A stretch of 64,000 nucleotides of DNA, taken from NCBI GenBank assembly GCA_012861695.1, contig JAAOOA010000086.1, positions 6,002,385 to 6,066,384 on the forward strand, read 5' to 3'. Position 1 is the stretch's first letter; every line of letters starts with the position of its first letter. Both the position numbers and the translations under genes were made by a program. This document shows, one piece after another, positions 53,601 to 64,000 of this stretch. Below the pieces are notes generated by a model. It saw only the letters and a program-made list of their open reading frames with translations. It was not told the origin of the DNA and ran no database searches. Origin of the DNA: Trematomus loennbergii. Taxonomy: Eukaryota; Chordata; Actinopteri; Perciformes; Nototheniidae.

Positions 53601-56600
53601 TGAAACCTGAATTTCCCTAGGGTGATTTGTAAAGGTACATTTAACAAAAAGAACAGGATAATCTTCTATCCAAAATATTTTAAAAAATGTGGAAACATCT
53701 TGTTTGACCTAATCCTATTGTTGATATTCTAATATGTAATGTTCCTTTTACATTTTGTATTCTTATTCTCCTGTGAACTCTTACCTGCCCTATCTTGTGT
53801 TTCCCTCTAACTGCTTTTTCTGCTCTGGAACCTACATTTCCCTACAGTGATTGGTAAAGGTTCAGTTTAAACTTCACAGGTATATGATCAAATTGGTTAG
53901 GACAAAATGAACCCTACACCACACAGCCTATGTAAGACTCCGCAGGGTGCCATCAATGTGGAACAGTTCCGAATCTAACAGCTGAAATCATGGACATACC
54001 CGCACTATGCTGTGGAACCTGACAAACAGTGAGATGAGGGTCGTCAGCACCAGCGGCTCCTGTGAGAAACAAGAAGACATTTGCACCATTAGCACCTCAT
54101 CCAATATGGATGTAATGTTTGGAGTGTTTAGTTTGTTGAATACTTACTCTAAGTTTCTTGATGAAAGTGATGAATTTGCTCCTAAATGGGTGAGAGAATG
54201 AAAGCACCAGAATGAGCGTTAGTCTCAGTGTATGATTGTGTTGTATTGCTTTGCGTTGTTCTCAGATCTGAGTGTTAGCAGTGTACCGCTGCAGGATGCC
54301 CATGGAGGACTCCCTCTGTTTGATGAGCCCCACTCTGCCGTCGTTGTTCCTCTTGTGCTGGACGGACATGCTGCAGATCTGCACCACCACGTCCCACAGC
54401 TCCTTGGCTGTGCGCCGGCACTCTTTAGGACCCGGCAGCTCTTTGCACGTGGAAGCCAGCAGCTGACCGATCTATCAGAAGGAAACAGGGGAGGGAATGA
54501 ATCAAATCAAAACCAAAAGAGTCCTGAGCGTTTAAACCATCCACAGCCAGACGAGGGTCCATCATCAAAAAGACTTTGTTAAGGGCCGTCGTGTAGCCCA
54601 GCTGGTAGAGCAATTGTGTCTTTTAGTAAACAAATCATATGGCTTAAACCTGCAACAATTGATTTATTTAGCCAATTCAGCGGCAGTACAAGAAGCTGTG
54701 TGCACAACATTTACTTGTTATCACATTCTAGAGTCGGTGTGAAGCATTGAGCACACACAAAGCATTGTTATTATTTTGTATTTGATACATTTTAGTCCAA
54801 CATTCACTCGTCTTTCAAATATCAGTCTTTTAAGCTGCTAAATGCTCCACTTTGTTGGTCAGCTAGACTCTAAATGTATCTGTTATGTTGTGCTTGACAG
54901 GTCACACTGGCACGTGTTCATGTGTGTTGTTAATGTAGAAAGGAGCAACAAGCAGATACAACTACTTAAGACTAGACAACATGGTTTAATCAAGCACTGA
55001 TCTATTTTGTGTGTTTCTTAAGTATTCTTAAGAAAGAAAGCCTTTCAAATAAACTTTTTTTAAATTTTGGACCAAAGTAAGAGACAAAGATATCATCTGT
55101 GTGAGTGCATTAGTCAGGCAGTATCTGACTTTTTACCTTGATGTACGGGTTGTTCATGACCAGAGAGGGGGCACCTGCAGGGTCAGGTAGTCATTCTCCC
55201 TCCAGTTCAACATGAAGGCCACACACTCCTCGCCCACCACCTGACGCAGAGGCAGATCTGGAGACAAACACAGAGTTCAGTGCATCTGAAAGGTGTGTGC
55301 TGATGTTGCTGTGGTTTGGAATAGTTTGGTGTGCGTTATGAAAAAAAGCAACTGTTTTTGTATTTAGCACAGGACAGAGTAGCAGTTGTGTGTTTTTCTT
55401 TGTTCTATAATGTACAAACTTGATAAATGATCCTTCTTTTTACTGCAGGAGTGAGCGAATGACGATGCTACCCACATAGATAGGGTCAAATCTTAATGTT
55501 AGAGTGCCTCCAAAAGTGTCTAAACTATTGATGATGCCAGAAAATGTAAGACAAATGATAGTTAGGTAAAAATCAGGTGCTCCCAGTGCTTCCATCCTCT
55601 CACCATGTATCCTCATCTCCAGGTATCCCCTCACCCTGCTGACCAGGTCTGAGGGGGGTCTCTCCTTGCTGCCCTCGGCTGCCATGGTCTCATGCGCGCG
55701 GACCTCCAGCAGCAGCATCTCGTTCAGCATCACCTGCCTCAGCTTCGGGGAGAACTCGGTGACCAGCTCCAGGCAGGTGGAGTAAAGCTGTCGGGCGTGG
55801 GGAAAGTCCTGAGACAGGAAACAAGGATTTACATTTTAAACATTGTTAGAATCCCAAAGCTTATATACCTCTTGTAAGTGTTTAAATAATTGTTGCATTT
55901 GTCCACAGTGCCTCAAACATTTCCTCACCTATTTTTACTATTTTGATGAGCTAGGTTAGTTTTTCTCTAAGTAAGTAACATTTCTGGGCACTGATCATGT
56001 AAGCATTCTTTTATTTGACACAGCACCATATGTCATGGCTTCATATTATTCCCTGTGTTCGTCCTCCTGGTTCCTGCAATTTATTTTGTATTTTTATTGT
56101 CTTTTGTTGTATTTTATTATATTTGTATCTTGTCTTTTCATTTTCCTCCTTATTGGGTTATATAAATAAACTTTGATTTTGATTTGAAATGACAGTTAGA
56201 GGTTTTCAGTTTTAGTTGAAAAAAAAAGATACTTAGAATATAACTTTAATTCTTTTTTTTTCATTGATGTCTTTTATGTTTAATTCAATGTTAAACTTGT
56301 TAAATAAAATAATGTTTTGATTGAGTTTTTTATTCAACAAGCAATATGTTGTATTTTAGCAGTATGCTGAATGCAGCAAAATGGCAGAACTAAGTACTCT
56401 TGCATAACCCTGGGTGTTTCTCAATGTCGAGTACGCTTGCTTGGTAGCACATCCTTCCGAGCATCTTGCTTCAGAAGCGAGGCAAGAATACTTCCTGGCA
56501 TTCGGAAAACGAAGAGTGGAACAGGCGAGCAAGTGTGCAGGTGTGCGTCATATGAGAGGCCCCGCCTTACATTTTCCGCCACAGATTTGGGGAAATTGGT

Positions 56601-59600
56601 CCGTGCGCAAAGCATTGTGGGGATTTTAAGACCGCGGAGTCTACACATGTGCAGCCTCGAAATTTCTCCTAACGAAGTACGCCGGGCTCGGTAGATTTCC
56701 AAGTATACTGGAGATTGGAACAGGCCTTTGGCGGCACTCAATGACGTAGTATGCTTGAAATAGTGGCTCTGCAGCAGGTTTACTCGACATTGAGAAACAC
56801 CCCATTTATTGACCCAATCTAATATTTGTTTCTCGATATTCAATAACCTTATTGTATATTTTCCTCACTAGTGCAGCCCTACCTTTATTGATATGCAGTG
56901 CAGTCCTTTGGCCATGAAGATGTAAACCAGGTCCTTAGTCAGGTTGTCTTTGATGCCCAGAATCACGTTGATGTAGTCCTTAGGAACTTCCCACTGTACA
57001 CAAACAAAGTGGTCTTTTAAATACATCATTATATCTGAAAATCAATAAGACATTTTCCACAAAAAGTTGAAAATATCCTTAATGGTGGCTATGAATCAAA
57101 TCAACCATGTTTGTTACTCCTTCAAATATAGATATCCAATATGTTAATGCTTCTTATATCTGTTTTCTCTCCTGTGTCAGTATGTGAGCTCTGACCTTGC
57201 TGTTGACCCTCCAGAAGGGTCTCTCAGCCATGCCGTGCAGCTCGATGAGGATCTGTCTGATCCTGCGGGGCTCCAGTGAGAGGATGAGCTGCTGCTCCAG
57301 CTGCCCGATGCTCACACTCGACGAAGCTGAAGCACGATGCAGGAAGTGAGACTGGGAGATTTACAGTTCAACCAGCAGATAACACACGTTAGATGAATGC
57401 CGTACCTGGAATGTCATAGAAGGAAGGCAGAGGCTTGGCGCTGAGGTTGATGGTGGCTGATCTCTTCCTCAGCTGCTCCACCAGCACCTTCCTGTCCTCC
57501 TCCTTCAGCAGCTCCACAAAGAGCTTATGAGAGGAGACCCCCGTCAGCAGAGGCAGCTCCTGCAGGGTCTCACACAGAGTCCTGCATAATGACAAAAGCA
57601 TCATTGAAAAGAGTATTCAAAGATGTTAACACTGCACAGCAATCTGCATTCTAGCCAGCTGTAGGTTCTGACTAAATAAAGGCTTTTAGGATCACTTTAC
57701 GTACGTCACTTTAGGTGACCCTACTCTGCTCATACTCACTTCATGAAAGTGGCCATGTTCCTCCTGGATGACTCAGATGGACGGTCTTTTCCCAGGGAAA
57801 GTGTGCACACCTGCAGGACGGAGAATATTACATTCAAATGTACAGAAGCCTTTTTTTTATTAAACTATCACGAGAAAAAAAGAGATACATGCTCCTCAAA
57901 CCTCTGCACAGTTTTACTTCAATTCCAAAAAATCCTATCAGTTAGATTTCATAATTTTGTTTTATTATTATGAATCCTCATGCTAATTTTATAAAACTCC
58001 CACAAATGTTTTTCTATGAGCAGAAGGGTCTTCACTCACTGACACCAAATGGGATAATGGATAAGGCTTTTTGCATTCTTTAAAGGTCATTTGAGCTTTA
58101 TTTTATAGTTGATTTCAGAGTGAAGGAAATATAGAGGCATAAGTCGTACTTAAAGTGGACCTATCATGCTATATTTGAATAATATAGTGTAGGACCATAC
58201 CTATATAAGGCATATTTATACTTTTTTTTTTTCAAAATACCAAACAGATCATGCATTTTAGCCATGTCTCATTTTGCTCAATTTGACATTTTTTAGCTCT
58301 GTTTTTGCAAGGGCAGATTCAGTGAGAACAGCACCATCTACAGGCCTGGCATATGTACTACAGCGTCTCCAGTGCTTTCGAACGGCAATGGCCGTGTCTG
58401 TCTCCTCCTGATTGGTGGAGTTGGCCCAATAGCCGTAGCGCCACTGTCCTGACGTCAGGACAGTGTTCAAATCTGGATCAGTTTTTATCAGATCTGTTGC
58501 AGCCCCTTTTTGAGAGATTTGGGTATGGAGGAAAATAGAGAGGGTTGTGTTTTCTGACACTTGGTGAGTTCCCTGGAACACCGGGGACACATATTCATGT
58601 ATAAAAGACGTACAAAAGTGCATTTTGCATGATAGGTCCCCTTTAAATATTCTGTATGTTCCAGGTTTGAACTCTTCAATCTGTTGAAGCTCTAAAGCTT
58701 GAATTACTCCTGTAAGAATCCCTCATTAGACGCACATATTTGAGACACAAGAAGGCGAGTACGTACCTCTAAAATGAAGTCCACCATCTTCTTGCTGGGC
58801 TTGAGGAGCAGCTGGTGGAAGCGCACACTGAGCACTTCTCCTTCCAAAGCATCTCGGACAGCGTTACAAACACACAGCTTGTAGCAAACCTCGTCCAGAC
58901 TGGACTCCCTGCAGAGCATCGAGAATAAGATGTTTGTTAGATTCTTTATAAATATGCAAGTGGACTCTTTGCACTATATATTCAAAACATAAAATAAAAT
59001 GCATTGCCAGCAAGCAGTTGATGTTGGATGAAATGATGTTCTCACCCTTGTTGGACCTTGTACAGGAACTCTCTGAGAACAGAGCGTCTGAAGTTGTTTG
59101 GCAAACTGCGGCACATGTTGTCTTTGATGAAGGCTTCAATGACAGCCTGTCAGAGAGAGGAATACATCATATAAAGTACTTTGCTACCTCCATTCTGGTA
59201 TCTTTCATTCAAGTTTGATCTATATCTAAGGTGTTACAAACAGATGTTCAGATGCCTGCAGCGTGCGCTCTGACCTGGTGGTTGTGCGCTCTGATCAGGC
59301 TGTTGATCTGGTTGTAGGGCGTGTTCTGTGTGTCTGACGGGTCGCAGTCTTCAGTCAGAGCTTTGCAGGCGTTCCAGTAGCCAGCCAGACGCTTCTCATC
59401 CAGGTGGACGTGGACGGTGGAATCCAGCTGAAAGAAAAGTGTATATGAATTACTACTGGTATTGAACTGTAACAATAAAAGGACTGAAAGAGTCTGTGCT
59501 GGTTAAGTTCAATTGGGTTTTATGACTAGAATTAGAATAACATTAAATAAATTGTTTAAACATAATGATATAATAATATGATAAGATTGTGCAATACAAA

Positions 59601-62600
59601 TATACAATATGTATATTAACTAAATATAAGTGTAATGTACAGTATATGTATACATTAAGTATATACATATTTGTTTTATCTTTTAACAAAATGTATGTTT
59701 CTTTCCTTGAATTCATTTGAATAATTGCTTTGGTTTACATATTGTTTACAATGTTCTCCATAAAATGATATCATCTTTTCGTATTTGTGAATGCAGAATA
59801 ATGTGTTTCTACAACGATGTGCCTACCATGATCTTTGACTAAATACATAAGTGATACACAAGTGAATCTACCTTTGTAAACAGTTCCTTAGTCTGTCTGA
59901 AGTGATCCCGGGCTTTCTCATAGGCTGTTTGATCTGTGCAGCCTTGCTGGAAGAAAATCCCTCCCAGATCATAATTCACCTGAAACACCAAAGTACAAAT
60001 TAAGATCCATTTCATATTCAACACACGAGAAATGCAATGAGTGAAACTTCCTTTCTCGGACCTTTGTTTCAGATTCATTGGGAAATTATGTTTTACAAGT
60101 TCTCCCTGTTTCGATAAGGTTCATCTGATTGTATTTTGGATGTTGTGCAGACCGCTGACCTGACAGTGCAGCTCGTCAGCACTGATCCTGAGCCCTGCGG
60201 TGGAGGACTCCGTCTCCCCGTTGGCAGCAGCGTCAGCAGCCAGCAGGTCCAGAGTCCTCTGAGTGTGAACATAGAAATCTTTCTTCAGCTGCAGAGCTCC
60301 TTCCAGGACACTGATGGAGTCCGTCGCCTGCTCTTTCAGCTGAGGGCAGCAAGGTATTTGAGAGGAAAATCATTATTTCATAGCCAGTGAAAAAGGACAA
60401 AACAGGATTCCTTTAACAGGGGATATAATGAAATGCATGGCAAAACTATGAGACAAAAGAAAAATTGGATAACATGATTCATTTCTTATATAAATATTAT
60501 GTTATGCATAAATAATATGCATAGCCCAAGCAGCCTTTCACAAGACCCCATTATTTAGAAAAAGAGAGCATACTGTAAACCAGTGTGGAAGTTACACAAG
60601 TTACGCAAGTTAATTCCTCTCTCAAAAGTCTCTCTCAAAAGTCCTTTGAAATTAGCAAAAAGTTAAAAAGTTGATATACTATACTTTCTTGTTCTAAAAA
60701 AAGTTGAAAACATGAATAGGATCAATGTAGGCTAAGTGTTTTCTAAATCCATTCTACTCCTCATCCGATGTCACATTCAAAACACAAGGATGTTATTTAT
60801 ACAGTACATTATAATAAGAAGGTTTAATATGCTGTCATTTTGAGGTATACCTGGATCATTCTTAGATGATTTTGAAATGGGTTTAATAGTGGATAAATAC
60901 CATGATAACATGTTCATAGATATCATCAATGTCGTTCGGAGAGAAATTAGAGAATTTCATCAAAAACACATGAACTCACCACAGTGAGGATGTTTTCAGT
61001 CATCTCCTTCTCCTGCTGCACTATACTTAACCTGCGAGAGACCATAGCACAACAAATCATCATATAGAGCACTTTTATAAAGTTATATTTGTATTTCCTA
61101 AATGTGCAACTGCATACAATAAGCATGAGGAAATGTATTTGCTCTGTTAACAACTTTAGCTTGGTACAACAAGAAGAGAAGGATTAGAATGTACATGTTC
61201 ATCTGGTGAGGTCCTGGTTTGGTCTGTTTCTCAGGGAAGCTGCTCAGCACAATGGTTCTGATGGCCCTATGAAAGAAACAAAGAGAAATACTTAAGATTA
61301 AAAACACTCTGAATATTCTTTATTATTTGTATTCATGCAGTTTTTCTTCTTTGTGACAAATGTGAATACAATTGATGAAAAATAACAGAGAATAAACAAT
61401 CTGAAGTGCAAAACGTTTCTTCGTACATCAGCTTTGGATCTTACTCACCAGCGGTTGTATATGATGACAGCCATGGCCGTAGTGGGAGGCAGAGTGGAGA
61501 GGTCCAGGTCCACATGTTTCACCCCTGGAGGCACTTTGCTCACACACAGGAGCTCGTTGAGTAACATATTTAATACTGGAATGGTCAAACTGCAGGGTAA
61601 GAAAGGAAATAAGGGATGATCCAAACATCTGTATGATTTTATAGACTTTCATACATTCCAAATTGACTTAAAAGCAATGTGGACGAGCAAAGAAAAGCAT
61701 GAAAAGTCACACTGTCTTCCTCAGCTTAAACAGTATATGAAAGAGCCTTTCACACACACCTACACACACTCTTACCCTTTCTCCAGAGCATCCAGATCCC
61801 ACTTCATGTGTGCAGCAACCTTCAGGGCCAGCAGCTTCAGGGTGCGGTTCCGGCGGTTGTCTGCTGGAGGCTGCACCTGGTTCTGCTCGTTCACAGAGGG
61901 TTTGGACGCCTGCTCCAGGAACTGGATGATCAGCTGCACTGGTGTTGGGTCTGTGGAAAACACATACACACATATATGGACATTGAAAAGCATGCAGTCC
62001 ATTTATTTAAGGTGTCCACTCAAAATGTAAGTTATACATCCTTTTAAGTTATTTTGCAATTAAAGGTAGGGTAGGTACGTTTGAGAAACCGGCTCGAGAT
62101 ACACTTTTTGTTATATTCCATGGAATGCTCTTAACATCCCGATAGCAATGAATATCTTAAGTGCTTTGACATAAAATCCATAAAAAAATGTCATCTGTGG
62201 AAGCTGTAATACTGTAAAAAGCACGACCAATCATTTTAGCCGGCCTGGCTAAAATAACTGGATGGCCTACCTGCCTGTCAGCCTTCCATCTGTGCACAAA
62301 CTTATCTCGTGCCCTCATTGGTCATGTGCGCGTTCGTGTGTGTTGGAGGAGGGGCTCTGTAAGGAAGTGGCAGATTTTCTCCGGTTGTGTATTTTCAAAT
62401 TCTAGCGATATCGAGCCGGTTTCTCAAACTTACCTACCCTACCTTTAAGTGTTATACATGTAGAAAAAAAGATGGATTATATTAAAATGGGTGATTATTA
62501 TACAATATTCAAAAATAAGCATGTCTTGAGTTGAACAACTTTGAACATGATACAAAAATAGAGAGAAAACATTTATATATTATAACTAATAATGTGCTTT

Positions 62601-62983
62601 ACAATAATGAGTAATGACGAAGAGATTTTTGTTTCATAACCAAGGCATAACATTCATTTATATATATTTTTTTTAATCAAAACTACTTTGTCATAAGGGG
62701 AAGTTGTGTCGCAGTTGATACAGGGCAGATTATTTAACGATAGAACCAGTGTTTGTGTTTTATAATTTGGTTTATTAGATGAAGAGACCAATACCAATCT
62801 GGTAAAGGCATTGTACATAAACTGTTCGTCCCTCATCACACTGATCTGACCTGGGTATGACTTCTGCAGGTGGTTCTCCAGCAGGCTGCCGTCCAGAAGG
62901 AACTCAAACCAGGACGTCTGGAGGGGGGTGCTGGGCCGGCCGGTGGTCACAGCAGCCACCCGGTCCACCGTCTCCACACTCAT
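47651..62983 (-). CDS. ints8: Integrator complex subunit 8, 27 coding exons
   Basis: Exons: 62983-62851, 61950-61776, 61589-61449, 61266-61195, 61031-60980, 60339-60160, 59979-59872, 59427-59275, 59146-59046, 58908-58767, 57810-57740, 57581-57406, 57326-57196, 56993-56883, 55808-55604, 55257-55137, 54471-54287, 54181-54148, 54059-54000, 50697-50636, 50554-50436, 50329-50226, 49519-49469, 49271-49198, 49119-49055, 48918-48875, 47767-47651. Seen: the product collinearly matches vertebrate INTS8, from MSVETVDRVAA and SWFEFLLDGSLLE to the end KRFLQAMAKLYF. WFEF near the N terminus is part of the family's conserved WFEF segment. The rest is helical TPR-like repeat sequence without catalytic motifs. 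Allowing one missing base, the product is 995 aa, the usual length. Known: INTS8 links the Integrator core to protein phosphatase 2A and acts in snRNA 3' processing and Pol II attenuation in the nucleus. One exon (55257-55137) has a frame break. Confidence 0.96.
47970..48471 (+). mobile_element. TTAA-flanked MITE, 502-bp copy in the last ints8 intron
   Basis: Same family as 80-1061: TTAA at both ends, inverted GGACCTATCATGC termini, and a shared internal stretch around a short palindrome (CTGACGTCAG). It lies between the last two ints8 exons. It has no coding capacity of its own; open frames inside it recur in every copy as repeat sequence. Confidence 0.85.
49673..49742. other. Perfect 22-bp hairpin in an ints8 intron
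   Basis: Arm 49673-49694 (TATTTGGGCACATGGGACTA plus CT) is exactly complementary to 49721-49742, with a 26-base loop. It lies between ints8 exons 50329-50226 and 49519-49469. It could be a tiny foldback element or a microRNA-like hairpin. Perfect pairing without bulges favours the former. Confidence 0.75.
50979..53220. mobile_element. Probable MITE hosting the minisatellite
   Basis: A transposon-like left end (TTTAAAGAGGACATATTACA) runs straight into the first 57-bp unit. Beyond the array, 52860-53220 continues as repeat sequence (CTGATTGGTTAGCTGG, GTTGTGATTGGTCAACCGCT, TTCTGGAGGGAACATAGG), resembling 25400-25515 and 6950-7085. The right terminus looks truncated. I infer that the array arose by expansion of an internal segment of one element. 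Confidence 0.5.
51006..52820. repeat. 57-bp minisatellite, about 32 units, in an ints8 intron
   Basis: Tandem units of 57 bp contain TTCAGGTGTATATCAGTATG and CTTTAAAGAGTCCTCTCCTG. Units are nearly identical. Two marker variants (TCTCC for TCTCT, and TGCAG for TGTAG in the next unit) travel as a pair at 51031, 51430, 51772 and 52398, showing block duplication of 6-11 units. Because 57 is divisible by three and the unit lacks stops, both strands show long open frames. These are not genes. The array lies in the ints8 intron between 50697 and 54000. Confidence 0.95.
53260..53890. repeat. Three diverged tandem copies of a ~220-bp unit
   Basis: A block with CTTACCTG, about 45 bases of pyrimidine-rich sequence, then GAAACCTACATTTCCCTA and a GGTAAAGG/TAAACG tail appears near 53325, 53555 and 53780. 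Copies differ by many substitutions, so the duplication is old. Part of the ints8 intron; no coding evidence. Confidence 0.5.
54583..54625 (+). repeat. tRNA-like head of a SINE fragment (possible)
   Basis: GTGTAGCCCAGCTGGTAGAG resembles an RNA polymerase III A box in a tRNA-derived SINE. No B box was found downstream, so it is at most a remnant and not a tRNA gene. Confidence 0.3.
55167..55171 (-). other. ints8: Single-base frame break in an ints8 exon
   Basis: Exon 55257-55137 reads LPLRQVVGEECVAFMLNW...LTLQVPP, then hits TGA after a run of five C (minus strand). With one extra base in the run, the frame continues as SLVMNNPYIK, matching INTS8, and joins the next exon (IGQLLASTCKELPGPK) in phase 0. 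The exon is 121 nt, and 122 is needed. A lost base in a homopolymer is the simplest reading. Confidence 0.9.
56412..56803. mobile_element. Related foldback element in an ints8 intron
   Basis: Ends GGGTGTTTCTCAATGTCGAG and its inverse at 56780-56803. The right arm (AATGACGTAGTATGCTTGAA, then TAGTGGCTCTGCAGCAGG) matches the right arm of the 184-bp element at 9393-9576. The longer, less symmetrical middle suggests a less reduced family member. It lies between ints8 exons 55808-55604 and 56993-56883. Confidence 0.7.
58150..58646 (-). mobile_element. TTAA-flanked MITE, 497-bp inverted copy in an ints8 intron
   Basis: Reverse-oriented copy of the element at 47970-48471, with TTAA at each end and matching termini. 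It sits between the ints8 exons 57810-57740 and 58908-58767. High similarity to the other copy suggests fairly recent spread of the family. Confidence 0.85.
62060..62448. mobile_element. Second TTAA-flanked inverted-repeat element (389 bp)
   Basis: Starts TTAAAGGTAGGGTAGGTA and ends TACCTACCCTACCTTTAA. The inverted termini continue for about 35 bases through GTTTGAGAAACCGGCTCGA. No coding sequence. It lies in the ints8 intron between exons 62983-62851 and 61950-61776. TTAA at both ends fits a piggyBac-type MITE unrelated in sequence to the 502-bp family. Confidence 0.8.
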
Positions 62984-62988
62984 CCTCC

Positions 62989-63960
62989 CCTGGGGAACAG
63001 GACACATTCTGGATTTAGTTTCATTGATTAACACACCCCAATAAAGGCTTGCTTTATTTGTACTCTATATTGGAGCTCTATGTCAACAAAGTGAAATTGT
63101 GCTGGAACAAAATGATTGCATATCAATTTACCACACAAGATCAGTTTACCAAATAGTCATCAGGAGGAATACTACTGAGCCTCTGAAAACAGTCTAAGTG
63201 AATTGCTATTTTATAGGGTATTTCTAATTGTGATAGTTATGTCCCAAAATACCAAGGCAAATTCACTTCAGCTACCTCATCATAGAGATGGACAGCAAAG
63301 ATGGAGTGCTGTTATTACTTCTTTTGACAACATAATTTCTGTTACATTTAATAATCCCACACATTTAGTGTATTTTCTGTATCACACATTTCATTATTAA
63401 GAGTAGTAATAGAAACACATTCACGAACAACACCCAATCACGTTTATTTTAGGCTATGTTAGCCAGCTATGTAACTATTTATTTAAAGATCGTAACATTA
63501 GCAAAGTTATATTCAATATTCAGTTTATTTTCTGCGGTGACCAAGGTAGGTTTATTTAGATCATCGTGTTGTCCCGAGTGGGCGAAGTTTAAATATGTAC
63601 ACAACGAGAGAGCGAACATGACTGAACTACGGTGGATTTTGGCTTCAAGTGTATATGAATCAAGCGCACCTCTTCCATCCTCTGCTGTGTGTGGAGCTGC
63701 CGTTGTTTTGGGCTAATATTCTAGCTAACTAGCTAAACTTTTCAGCCCGGTCCGGACACACTGGGACGGGTTAGCTTACCTTTATAGGTCAAATGGAACA
63801 AATAGAAAAAAATGAGCCTAATATACAGAATAACCTCCAAAATAAAAGCTGGAACAGCTACATGGACTGTTTAATTCTCACATAATGTTTTCTGCGCTTC
63901 GACATCTCGCCGCCTCTTCCGGTTCCGTTTCTTCGCCAGGGAGACACAGGTGCGCAGTGT
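62989..63960 (-). promoter_or_regulatory. ints8: ints8 5'UTR intron and promoter region
   Basis: The ATG exon starts at 62989, six bases upstream of the start codon, behind a CCCCAG acceptor. A strong minus-strand donor (AAAG|GTAAGC) at 63781/63780 suggests a non-coding first exon running from about 63781 to about 63950. Upstream lies GC-rich sequence with an ACCGGAAG ETS-like site near 63917, typical of a TATA-less housekeeping promoter. The start site is not directly visible. 63000-63780 would be intron 1 and holds no gene that I can support. Confidence 0.45.
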
Positions 63961-64000
63961 TTGCGCATATTTATACTGCGAGCGTGGACCGGCGTGGACT

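Noticed and set aside
54583..54650. tRNA gene
   Set aside because: There is an A-box-like motif only. No B box, anticodon stem or acceptor pairing could be drawn.
58258..58623. 121-codon frame similar to one at 48145-48357
   Set aside because: Both are the interior of the TTAA-flanked MITE; similarity between them reflects the repeat and not a gene family.

Overview
The window looks like a vertebrate nuclear chromosome, most probably from a percomorph (spiny-rayed) teleost fish. Genes are split into many short exons with GT-AG introns. Long dinucleotide microsatellites and many short inverted-repeat DNA transposons lie between and inside them. Three genes can be reconstructed from splice sites and protein similarity: cd6 (minus strand, coding span 28379-40213), ccne2 (plus strand, 42890-46978) and ints8 (minus strand, 47651-62983). 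ccne2 and ints8 sit tail to tail, as CCNE2 and INTS8 do in human, so this is an ancient synteny block. cd6 lies upstream of ccne2 and is transcribed away from it.

Layout. 1-28 kb: no gene that I can support. This stretch holds transposon remnants (a TTAA-flanked element at 80-1061, a foldback element at 6224-7085, a hAT-type element at 8611-9824 with a nested foldback), dispersed retroelement-like repeats, (GT)n, (CA)n and a 78-base poly-C run, and some GC-richer unique sequence that could be regulatory. 28.4-40.2 kb: cd6, a T-cell surface receptor with three SRCR domains. One intron carries two complex inverted-repeat elements, one with a THAP zinc-finger fragment. 40.2-42.9 kb: the spacer and ccne2 promoter, with CCAAT, GC-box and E2F-like motifs. 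42.9-47.6 kb: ccne2, encoding the G1/S cyclin E2. 47.6-64 kb: ints8, encoding Integrator subunit 8. Its introns hold two more copies of the TTAA-flanked element, another TTAA-flanked element, a foldback element and a 57-bp minisatellite of about 32 units.

The three genes do not form one pathway: cd6 is a lymphocyte co-receptor, ccne2 drives S-phase entry through Cdk2, and ints8 is part of the Integrator complex that attenuates RNA polymerase II. The sharing is positional. The ccne2 and ints8 polyadenylation signals lie within about 35 bp of each other, so their 3' ends probably overlap.

Two conserved coding exons each lack one base inside a short G/C run (cd6 near 30058-30060, ints8 at 55167-55171). 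Adding one base restores both the reading frame and the similarity. ints8 is a core gene, so assembly errors are more likely than true pseudogenes, but this should be checked. I found no clearly new biological system. The most unusual features are the paired frame breaks, the higher-order minisatellite, the THAP-containing composite foldback and the perfect 22-bp intronic hairpin.
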